From Babylonia areolata (taxonomy: Eukaryota > Mollusca > Gastropoda > Neogastropoda > Buccinidae), in the NCBI RefSeq assembly GCF_041734735.1, contig NC_134891.1:14497578-14561577 (forward strand): DNA of 64,000 nucleotides, given 5' to 3'. The position numbers and the translations under genes were made by a program. The notes beneath the pieces were generated by a model, which was given only the letters and a program-made list of their open reading frames with translations, had not been told where the DNA came from and ran no database searches. Positions 55,395-64,000 of this stretch are shown one piece after another. The stretch's first letter is position 1. Every line of letters starts with the position of its first letter.

Positions 55395-58103
55395 CACACG
55401 AAGGAAATGTAGACGAGGGAGGCAGGTTCCACAGCTTCCTCACAATCATGACATAAACGTAAACAGATTTTCAAAGAATCCTCCTCATCATCACCATTCT
55501 CATTACTGTGTAACCCACCCTTCTCTTTATCGTCATAGTCATTATCATCATCATCGTCGTCATCATTATCAGTACTATTCCATTATCATCATCTAACGCA
55601 ATACATGCAATTCCCAGTCCTTTTGATCTATATGGTGCATTCAGCACTCAACCGTCTCTTCCTACCACTTCAGGATATTTGTTAAGCAGCGAGAGACATA
55701 GAAAGACCACGCAAAAACGCATTTCTGGTGATTTTGTCAGCCATAGAAAATGTTTTGTTTTTATTATTAGGCGTAAATACTTGTGTGAGTAACTATAATC
55801 ACTTTGATAAGATACCTATCACTCAAAACAACAAAGAACCGAACTGTAACAAATCAGATTTGATAAACGACACACATCAGACGCAAATTTTCGTCAAACT
55901 GACTCTCGAGCAAACAAAGACGACACAGACCTACCTAGAGTTTTAAAGATTGTGTCCTGTAAACAAAATACTTGTATTTTCAATTGGCTTGTAGAAATAG
56001 TGACATTTTTCCTTTGGATCTTGGTTTATTACGAATTTTGGTTCTGAAATGGTATATGCACTCAAACTATATTCTCCACACGAACAAGGGGCAAACGGAT
56101 GCAGACGAGTACTACAAGGACATTCACCTACTTGCCCAGTGCCCAGTGCCGGATTCCTGAACAAATATTAAAGTATCCAAATCGTAGGGCCAAGCCTACG
56201 AAGTCGTGAAGTCAGAAAAGTAAAGAGTGCGACAATAAGAAGAACATCAACAAAAACTGAACTGGAGCTAGTGTGCTGGTTTGTGAGCGTGTCACCAGGA
56301 CGAGGACCTCACCCCGGGTGGACCTCACTCGCAGATGCACTTTACTCCCGGATAAATATCCAGGGCTCCTCCCTTGAATCATCGGCGAACAAGACTTTGT
56401 CCTTCAATCAGACAGCCAAGACCTCACACCCCATCTGTTATCACCGACCCAGCCTCAGAACAACGTCTCTTTTCTTCCATATGAACCTGCACCAAAAAGC
56501 AACACTAAAATGATACCTCAGCAGCAGAAGCAACAACAACAAATTGGCAAAAAACAGTGAAAGCTAATAGGTTGTTTGACAATTCTACTGCCCATATATC
56601 GTATTATCTATCTAATGGTGTCAGTCCAGTCTTAAATGCCACTGTAATTGGATGGTTATTCTCCGAAGGCCATAATTTACCTGAGGTGGATGTTGACGTT
56701 AAACTCAAATTTAACAGTCTTAGAATATTAAGCGTGGCGTGTGACAACAACCAACAGTGGAGCCAGGCTGTCACCTGGAGCGACAGACAGAAGACTTTTC
56801 AGCACTTGTGTTTGTATGGATGAATGTCGGTCTGCCATTAAGAGGTAAATCACCGTCATAGTTCCGGTTTGCAGATCAGCGGGATAGTCTTGTAGTACGT
56901 AATGGCACGGAGAACTAATCCAGTTTCTTGGTTTATATTTTATTTCATTTCATTTTATTGTTAATCAGCTTACCTTTTGTATGTGGTCTGTATGATTGTG
57001 TATGCATGTCTTATAAACCTTGTTAAGGTTTAATTCACAATTATAATTTAGTTTGATTCTTATTCTGACTCTGTCTTTTATTCATTTGTTTGTATTTTAT
57101 TTCATTCTGTTTTTGTTTTATTTCAGGGATACATTATTCTAAAATTCATTTGGCCCCATCAGTCATCTAATTTTATAGCCAGCTGGTTCTCCTGTTTTAT
57201 TGGGTTTTTAAATAATTTATTTATCTACTTATTTATTTGTTTGTTTATTTATTATTCATTTGTGTATCTGTTTATTTATTTATTTTATTTTATTGGTTGT
57301 TTATTTGTTTGTTTACTTATTCATTTAGTTATTTATTTGTCTGATAGTCAAACATATCTTTACGGATCTTCCTGACATCTGTGAACGTATCGACTGTGAG
57401 ACAAGAACCAATCATTGACATTCTGAAGGTGATTCGGTTCATCACCATTCGGACTTAAGGTAAAAGTGACAGTGTACTGTATTAAAAAAAAAAAAAAAAA
57501 AACAAAAAAAAAAACAAATACCTTATGAATTTCCATGGAACTTAGTGGAAGGGGTGACACGTTGTCGCTCAGAAATGGGCGTTTACAAAATACGCAAATT
57601 GTTAATCAATCAATTTTTTGTTTGGTGTTTTAGCAGAGACATGCTCCCTATGGTTTGTCCTCCAGTTTATTTATCTGTTTGCTTATTTTTGTTTATCTGT
57701 CTATATACTCATGATTTACTCACTTATTTATCGGTTTCCACTCTAAAAATTATGTTTGTTTCACTTTCATTTGGTTTCCAAGCCTTTTGTTTCATTTCCA
57801 TTTTCTTCTCTCTGCCCTCGGCTTTAGCAATCCCATAATCTCTTTTGCTTTTTATTTCAGTGTCTTTATTCATATCTGCTTTTGTTTCTTTTGTGAAATC
57901 AGAATCAGTAGCTTGGTCAAATGTGTCCTTTTTATGCCTAATACTTGTGTACCGTGCCTTTTATACATTTTATAGATTGTCTTCTGTCCATGCTGATAAA
58001 GTCTTTGCTCTGATAATTTGTCGATTCTGCTATTACCAATTCTTCTTTTCCTTTAATGTTGATAGAATTACTGTAATAACACTGTGGGGTGGGGCCAGGG
58101 GGG

Positions 58104-58136
<33 letters not shown>

Positions 58137-58546
58137 GCATGGTGCGGTGATCGGCGCACCCTCTGTGGTAATGTGCTCAAATAAGAAAATAGTTCTGCTG
58201 AATTTTCGTTTGGAATGATGATTTGTCGTTTATGTGTTTTTTGCGTTAGGGAGGCTTTGTACAGGTGTTGTACGCCCTTTGACGCCAGTGCGGGAAAATC
58301 AAAGGAAAACAAGTGGAAGCTTTGTTAGACACACTGCATGGGGCCTATCGACCCTATCAGGACGATGCACAGACGACAAATGGCGTGCTACACCTGTATA
58401 AATGCTCCCCAATGCAAAAAAACACCTCATGAAATGGAACGACAACATATCCTTCCAACAGTATGGACGGAAAACAATTCGCAGCTTTTCGCTACATCTG
58501 TTCGTTTGATTGTGCTTTTGCACACATCAGTGTAACTTATTTTGCA
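55395..58546. other. Non-coding stretch with poly-A and poly-G runs
   Basis: A (TCA)-rich run lies at 55535-55590, A-rich at 57483-57515, G-only or G-rich at 58085-58135. A frame at 56557-56823 (no ATG) reads SNGVSPVLNATVIGWLFSEG and looks less simple than its surroundings, but I recognise no family. Nothing else is supported. Confidence 0.4.
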
Positions 58547-58596
58547 GCTGGACTTGATTGGTGATATCATTTACACGTGTAGTGTCAGACGTCAGC
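58547..58596 (+). other. Putative 5' UTR exon start of the LicD-like gene
   Basis: TTATTTTGCAG ends at 58547 and is a good splice acceptor. An in-frame TGA at 58555-58557 lies between it and the ATG, so coding must begin inside this exon. This would make upstream exons, if any, untranslated. Confidence 0.4.
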
Positions 58597-59937
58597 ATGT
58601 CACTGGGAACACAACTGGTGGGGCGGTGTTGTCGGCACCCTAAACAGGCCGCGGCTCTGCTGTTCGTGGCCACGCGTCTGATGACCGGTTCCCTAGGCTT
58701 CTCGAGGATCGGCAGGTTGTCACAGCAAAGGCTTGGCAACGTCTTCAACATAGCTGGGGAAAAGGTGTCCTTGCAAAATAGGTCATTTTTTCTCAACAGA
58801 CAGCGTGGGCAGCAAGAAGCGCATTGGCTTTCGCCCGAACACCCTCGAAGAGGAGTGAACTCTATGACAGTGTCTCACACGGCTACAGGCAATACTAAGG
58901 CACTGAAGCTACAAGCCATAACGACAAAAACAAGCAGTGAGATGACGACTGTCGACACTAACTCGCATTCCGGCAGAAGCGGGATTAAAGACAATGACGA
59001 TGGCCATATATCTCCAACGACAAACATTCGAATGCTCGGACAGCAACATGACTCCATTCAACACAACTCTGTGACTTCAAACTTGAAGACAGACACAAAC
59101 CTTTCCAAAGCCGCTGTACGTCAGAGCAGCCATGGTGAGCAGCGCTCTGTGGGTCATCTGACCGCTGGACGTAACAGGGATTGCGGGGACTTTGCCTTCG
59201 ACACCGACAATGCCCAGCTGCAGTTCTTCCAGCCGGCAGTGAGTGGCAGAGACCTGTGCCTGATGCTGGACACCGTCAAGACGCTGACCGACACACTGAC
59301 CAGAGCCAACATCACCTTCTTCCTGTACAGCGGCACGCTGCTGGGTTCCTGGCGTCACCACGGGCTGGTGCCTTGGGACGACGACGTGGACATCGTAGTG
59401 GATTACCGTCAGCAGAAGTACCTACGGCACGTCCTCAGCCAGCTCAGGCCTCACTTTAAGTACAATAATCGTCCTAGTGTCAGCTGGAAGTTTTACTCCG
59501 ATGACGCCTCCAAGATTCCCCACATCCCCTGGAGCTGGCCCTTCGTGGACATCTGCTTCTTTGACCAGAATGCCTCTCACGTATCGGAGCACGACCTTAA
59601 GCTCTACCCCGAGTACGTGTACCCGAGGGAATGGATCTTCCCTTTGAGGCTGCGTCCTTTCATGGGGCTCTTACTGCCGTGCCCTGCCAAGACCCGCCGG
59701 GTGCTGGAGCATACGTACGACCTGGAGCAGTGCGTGGTGGGCAGCTATAACCACAGGAAGGAGAAAGCCAAGCAGAAGAATGACGTGGCCCAGGGGTCGG
59801 TACCCTGTGACAGGTTGCGGCCACTCTATCCCTTCGTGCAGCACCAGCTACTCAAGGGTCTCCAGGGATGTCGGGAATCTCTGGTTCTGAATGGCTCAGT
59901 GCTTAGTCATCTAGACCTGGAGATGTCGCCTTGTTGA
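58597..59937 (+). CDS. LicD/fukutin-family nucleotidyltransferase-fold protein
   Basis: A 446-residue protein from ATG 58597, the first in-frame ATG after a stop at 58555, to TGA 59935-59937. The LicD domain spans about residues 220-440. The core is YSGTLLGSWRHHGLVPWDDD with Tyr244 and Trp260; Asp261-263 and Asp265 form the acidic WDDDVDI metal site. Similar cores occur in fukutin, FKRP (ribitol-phosphate transfer to dystroglycan) and bacterial LicD (phosphocholine transfer). Metazoan LicD-domain proteins of this length are often uncharacterised. The N-terminal 200 residues are Ser/Thr-rich and low in conservation signals. A weak hydrophobic stretch (residues 18-26) could be part of a type II anchor but is short and followed by Arg. 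N-glycosylation sequons (NRS, NIT, NAS, NGS) would fit the Golgi lumen. Substrate is unknown. The catalytic core is uninterrupted, so the gene looks functional. Confidence 0.85.
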   Translation: MSLGTQLVGRCCRHPKQAAALLFVATRLMTGSLGFSRIGRLSQQRLGNVFNIAGEKVSLQNRSFFLNRQRGQQEAHWLSPEHPRRGVNSMTVSHTATGNTKALKLQAITTKTSSEMTTVDTNSHSGRSGIKDNDDGHISPTTNIRMLGQQHDSIQHNSVTSNLKTDTNLSKAAVRQSSHGEQRSVGHLTAGRNRDCGDFAFDTDNAQLQFFQPAVSGRDLCLMLDTVKTLTDTLTRANITFFLYSGTLLGSWRHHGLVPWDDDVDIVVDYRQQKYLRHVLSQLRPHFKYNNRPSVSWKFYSDDASKIPHIPWSWPFVDICFFDQNASHVSEHDLKLYPEYVYPREWIFPLRLRPFMGLLLPCPAKTRRVLEHTYDLEQCVVGSYNHRKEKAKQKNDVAQGSVPCDRLRPLYPFVQHQLLKGLQGCRESLVLNGSVLSHLDLEMSPC

Positions 59938-60210
59938 TCCAGGGGCGGCTGGAGAGAGATGACCTTGAGCGTCAGGATGGAGGATGAATGGGCGGATGGT
60001 TGGTGAATTGATGATGGAAGGTAGATGATGAATGGATAACTGATGGGTGGATGACTGATGAGCGGATGGTGGATTGGTGGGTATTCGTTTGTCTGCTCAA
60101 CGTGAACATTACGACTAGATATCCAATAAACATGATGTATTCACATCGGCCCGAAACCTTAACCAAATCATGATTTTGTTCTGGTTATTAAGTCATTTGA
60201 ACTGAATAAA
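59938..60210 (+). other. 3' UTR of the LicD-like gene, two polyadenylation signals
   Basis: AATAAA lies at 60125-60130 and 60205-60210. A degenerate GGATGA/GGATGG repeat occupies 59975-60085. Confidence 0.65.
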
Positions 60211-60377
60211 CAGTTCTATACAATTTGTGTTTTATTTCCTTTATTTATAAAAAGAATATGATTTTAACATGCAGATAGATATATCGGCAGGTAGTAATAT
60301 ATAGAAATCAATCGCCAATAACCGATAATTCTTGGTTTGAGAATTGTTTAACTATGTCTTTCTCAAGAAAATGTAAA

Positions 60378-60429
<52 letters not shown>

Positions 60430-60485
60430 CACAATTAATAGGCTGCCAAATGCCAGCAGTTAGTGAGAATGTGTGTGTGTGTGTA

Positions 60486-60528
<43 letters not shown>
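60378..60528. repeat. (CA)n and (GT)n arms around a short spacer
   Basis: About 48 bases of CA (60378-60426) and about 58 bases of mostly GT (60470-60526) face each other across a 45-base spacer, so either strand can fold into a hairpin. Confidence 0.9.
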
Positions 60529-60529
<1 letters not shown>

Positions 60530-60556
60530 GTGCATTTATGTGCATGTACATTATTC

Positions 60557-61333
60557 TCACTGTCTTCTGGCAGTTGTCACCTTATATATAGTGTTGGTGT
60601 GTGCAAACATGTCTACTTTTAAGCCTCCCCCAGTTTTGTGCTTCAGTAGCTGTGTTTTCAGTGTCAACTTTTCCTTTTCTAGTTCTCTGATTTCAGCTGC
60701 TTGTTTCATATCTTCCTGTAGTTTCTCTTTTTTTCCCATCAGAACCAGTGGAGCATTATACCATGTATTTACTTCAAAGAGTATACATAAATGTTGACAA
60801 GTTTCTCTTTTTCCATTGTTTTCACTTCCAGTGCAGCTCTGGCATTCTGCTTTTCTAAGTTCTTAATTTCCCTTTCTTGCCTTTCAGTTCAGCGTCAAAA
60901 ACATCATATTCCAACTTTCTTTTCGGATATTCCTTTACTTCAATAGAAACAACCAGGATGTTTGTCATAGAGAAGTTCAATTTGTCTGCTTTTTGATGTG
61001 GGAGACCTTTCTATCCGGTACCAGGCCGGACACGCCAGCAGTTACTGGTGTTTCTGTGATGCTGCTACATGCTGAACCCGGCCAGGATGACACTGACAGT
61101 GTGTCACTGATCCAGGAAGAAGGCCCAGGCACCTCCGGAACAGGTTCTGACATGTGAAGGTGGTCTTCGTCGTCTGCTGTTATGCTGCTGGTGCTAGTAT
61201 ATCAGCTGGACTTAGTGACTGACTGCTGTCATATCATGCAATGGAACACCAGATCCACTTCCTTTCACTCTCTGCAGACAGCTGTTATGAATCTGCTATG
61301 TGTGGCGTGTGAATGTGTATGCATGGGTGCGTA

Positions 61334-61397
<64 letters not shown>

Positions 61398-62094
61398 ACA
61401 GAGAGAGCGAGAGGGAGAGAGCGAGCCTGTGGGAATGGTGGATCATCCAAGTCTGAAATTTGTAGTTACTTGAATCAAGTTCAAATTGTAGGGGGGAAAC
61501 GTGGATCAGTGAAATAAACATATCTGTTAATTTCTCGTCATTTTCCTTTTTTTTCCCCTTGTGGCGTGTGTGTGATTGTGTGGAACGATGAGGGTGGGAT
61601 GGTGTGATTCCTTCATCTCTGTCACTAGTTTCCCTCTTCTTCCATCCCTTCCAACTCAACCCAACTGTATGATCGCTACCCACCACCAACCACCTCCATT
61701 CAGCCCTCCCACCAGCTACACATGGCCTTGAACTCACCAAAACAACTGTCCGGCCTAATGCGAGAACTGTTAAGCTCAAGAGCCAGAGAGAAAGTTAAAG
61801 AAATCAACGCAGATCCCTCTATAGACTAAAATCTCAAAAAACAAATTCTTTCGGAAATAGAAGAACGTGCATCCATGTGTAAATGAGATTCATGTATTTT
61901 CCAGAGCCTGTTAGTAGGGATTGGCTTGCTCGTAGCTGTGCTCTGGCGGCGTCTGGTGCGAATTTGGACCATTTTTCTTTACAACTGTGACGACGTTCAA
62001 CAGGGTCTGCAGCATTCACAACTGCTGTCACGGCTTCTGCTTTTCCTTGTTTGTCAACGTAGTTTTGAATGTACATTGTAAAATGTCTTTCCAC
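60557..62094 (-). pseudogene. Myb/SANT-like plus coiled-coil gene relic
   Basis: Read right to left. 62094-61880 encodes VDKQGKAEAVTAVVNAADPV and then CKEKWSKFAPDAARAQL. This resembles the Myb/SANT-like DNA-binding domain found in PIF/Harbinger accessory proteins and MSANTD-type host genes, with the first conserved Trp replaced by Val. At 61000-60557 broken frames give an acidic/Pro-rich stretch (EVPGPSSWISD), then Lys/Glu-rich helices, ending in AEIRELEKEKLTLKTQLLKH, a coiled coil as found at the C-terminus of such proteins. The middle is filled by (GT)n and other sequence. Frame breaks lie at about 60780 and 60890. I infer one decayed two-part gene, perhaps from a Harbinger element. The link between the two parts is by order only. 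Confidence 0.4.
61338..61394. repeat. (GT)n microsatellite
   Basis: About 28 GT units, followed by a GAGA-rich stretch to 61422. Confidence 0.95.
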
Positions 62095-62516
62095 AATAAA
62101 CCACCTAAAATCTTGGCTGATGTAACATTTCTCTTCCGAACATTCTTGGAATTACATGTGGAGGCCATGTTTATGTGGTGCGAATGGGCACAATAGTGTC
62201 AGAAACTGTCATCGCACGTCTGCTCCATGAATTAGGTGGAGAGTATATGGGAATGCCGAATCCATTTATAACCAATGGCTTGGCTGCCTGCTAACAGCAC
62301 TACCTTGCACTGGTTGGCAGTTAATTTCAAGATATGCAAAGCAGTTAGTGGCGCGTTTCAGTTGACAGCTAACTACCTGTGAGTTAAAGATTTCGCTGGC
62401 AGTCAGGCTGCATTATCTGACTGCCTGTTGTGCAACCAGCCTCAGGAGGCCAGACTGATCCTTCATCTGCTGTAAGTAAAGAATTGAGGTGTAATATTAT
62501 GTGTTATTAATCCCCC

Positions 62517-62554
<38 letters not shown>

Positions 62555-62739
62555 GGACGTTGTTATCTTTAGGAAGGGTGGGTGCATTGCTAGTAGAGAA
62601 AGATGGTTTTACAAAGGTACAGAGATAAACATTGTTAATGATTACAATTAACAAGGAAGTTGGCTCAGTACTCGCCTTTCATCCCCTTTCTCTCTGAATA
62701 AACATACAATCAAGGCTAAAGCTGGAATTCTTGAAATAT
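62095..62739. other. Non-coding stretch with (CT)n
   Basis: (TC)n at 62520-62549. No gene is supported. Confidence 0.45.
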
Positions 62740-63590
62740 CTAAACCATGTGGACATTTGACGAGATTACTCCATCACTTGACTTTGAATTGTTTGACACA
62801 CAAATTAAACCTATGCTTTTATACGGCTCAGAGGTTTGGGGTTGCAAAAACGACTTGCGCATCAAAAAAGCACATTTATTTGCTTCTTAACTTAACGTAT
62901 CTCCCAAAACACCGAACGATATGGTATGTGGTGAAACGTGTAGGAAACCATTATGGATAGATGCAAAAGTAAATACCATTCGATATTGGCTTCGTCTTAC
63001 CAGAATAGAAAATGATAGACTTCCGAGAAAATCCTACAACATGCTTCTTTGTATTCATGAAAATGGGGATGAATTGCGGGTCAGAGATGTCCAGAGACAC
63101 TGAACTATTTTTGGATATGGGTTTGTTTGGCTTAATCAAGGGGTACAAGAGATTAACTGGTTTCTACGCGAATACAAATAATATGTATCTGACTGTTGGT
63201 TACAAGGGTGGAATGAAAGAATCAAGGAACGTGAAAGATATTCCGTATATAGATTGTTCAAAACTTAGTCATCTTTAGATCCTTAATTTGAATGTATAAA
63301 AAAAATAACAGCAACAACAACAACAATAAAAAACACAACAACAAAAAACATAAAAACTTCGAGACACCTTCATTCGATTCAGGCTTGGAATATCGACATA
63401 AATATACATAAAATACGCGAAACAAGAGTAAAGGGAATTGATCTCATATACTATGATTTCATCTTCAAAATCAGTTCTCATCATTTACAAACGTCATTTC
63501 GATTTATGTTGCCACTGTCTCGCTGATGTGTTGGCGAAACTGTATTTTGAATCAGTTGCACAGATATTCAAACTGACCCATGGTATTGAA
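62740..63590 (+). mobile_element. Decayed LINE, C-terminal part
   Basis: Frames read MWTFDEITPSLDFELFDTQI, KPMLLYGSEVWG, then TPNDMVCGETCRKPL, IRYWLRLTRIENDRLPRKSY, GFVWLNQGVQEINWFL and FIRFRLGIST. This is the region after the reverse transcriptase in a LINE type common in molluscs (the order LLYGSEVWG, GE-GR-PL, YWL-L, FGFVW-QGV is characteristic). At least five stops or shifts are visible. Clade not settled. Confidence 0.6.
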
Positions 63591-64000
63591 TTGTCTCCTC
63601 CCCCCCCCCCCTCTCTCTCTCTCTCAACGTAGATCACACATACACACACACACACTCTCTCTCTCTCCCCTCCCCTCTCTCTGTCTCTCTACGTAAATCG
63701 GTTTGGTGGCCACGATTAACATAAATACGACCCTCAGCAGCAGACCATGAAAATTGTATATACGCACACTGTTATATACACATATACTGTTAAAAAGAAA
63801 AGAAACCCAACAACCTATCACATTGAACTGATCTCTATTTTTTTGCCAGTTGGAGCAAAAAGTTGATGAAAAATGACGGAAAAACCGAGAATGTCCAAAC
63901 TTGCTACGCCGTGAAGGTTGTTCTTCTGACATTTCATTCAGTTTCAAAGGTGCGGTAATCGGACAGTAACTGTGCCAAGTCAGAATCAGTAGGGGCTGTC
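63591..64000. other. Low-complexity CT/CA run and unremarkable sequence
   Basis: C-run and (CT)n at 63597-63624, (CA)n and (CT)n at 63638-63690. No gene is seen to the end of the window. Confidence 0.5.

Noticed and set aside
54537-55596. Overlapping frames with repeated MVIPCCHLDGYSLL-type peptides
   Set aside because: They are translations of the 25-bp minisatellite, which cycles through all three frames. No start context or domain.
56557-56823. Possible exon with SNGVSPVLNATVIGWLF
   Set aside because: The frame has no ATG at its start, no supported splice sites, and no family that I can recognise with confidence.

Overview
The window looks like repeat-rich nuclear DNA of a mollusc, most likely a caenogastropod snail. 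The evidence is spliced-gene structure with long AT-rich non-coding stretches, many decayed LINEs of the RTE-like, L2/CR1-like and I-like types, (CA)n and (ATT)n microsatellites, and two tRNA-derived SINE families of a kind I recall from gastropod genomes. The phylum-level guess rests on that recollection, not on a search.

Only two host genes are supported. At 841-1256 (+) lies the last coding exon of a GAB/IRS-type docking adaptor, with two C-terminal YxxL/I sites that resemble the paired SHP2-binding tyrosines of GAB1 and IRS1. At 58597-59937 (+) lies a one-exon reading frame for a LicD/fukutin-like nucleotidyltransferase-fold protein of 446 residues. A decayed Myb/SANT-plus-coiled-coil gene relic lies at 60557-62094 (-). 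I found no credible tRNA, rRNA, CRISPR array or operon.

Layout. 1-2264: intron, last exon and 3' UTR of the adaptor. 2265-10315: non-coding, holding a TTAA-type (piggyBac-like) element with a second element nested in it, an old SINE and a ~1 kb inverted repeat. 10320-14480: nearly whole RTE-like LINE (-). 14700-16835: L2/CR1-like LINE (+) split by a 5'-truncated RNase H LINE with a clear 13-bp target duplication. 18480-21430: RTE-like LINE of another lineage (+). 24600-27465: decayed RTE-like LINE (-). 27466-28724: two copies of SINE family 1. 30432-36094: a 5.7 kb minisatellite of a 30-bp unit almost free of G on the plus strand. 36311-37718: second piggyBac-like copy, with TTAA at both ends. 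38964-39980: a ~1 kb palindrome built around SINE family 2. 40590-42594: L2/CR1-like pieces tail to tail, plus a LINE 3' end. 42840-51690: a third RTE-like LINE (-) interrupted by a complete-looking but broken Ty3-type LTR retrotransposon (46568-51543) with matching 202-bp LTRs and a 5-bp target duplication. 51690-52740: old L2/CR1-like LINE (-). 53818-54071: short inverted-repeat element. 54580-55394: a 25-bp minisatellite. 58547-60210: the LicD-like gene. 60378-64000: microsatellites, the Myb/SANT relic and a decayed LINE.

The window is mainly a record of successive insertions, several of which can be ordered by nesting. I did not find a convincing new biological system. The most distinctive structures are the G-free minisatellite with higher-order repeats, the SINE-centred palindrome, and the paired piggyBac-like copies.
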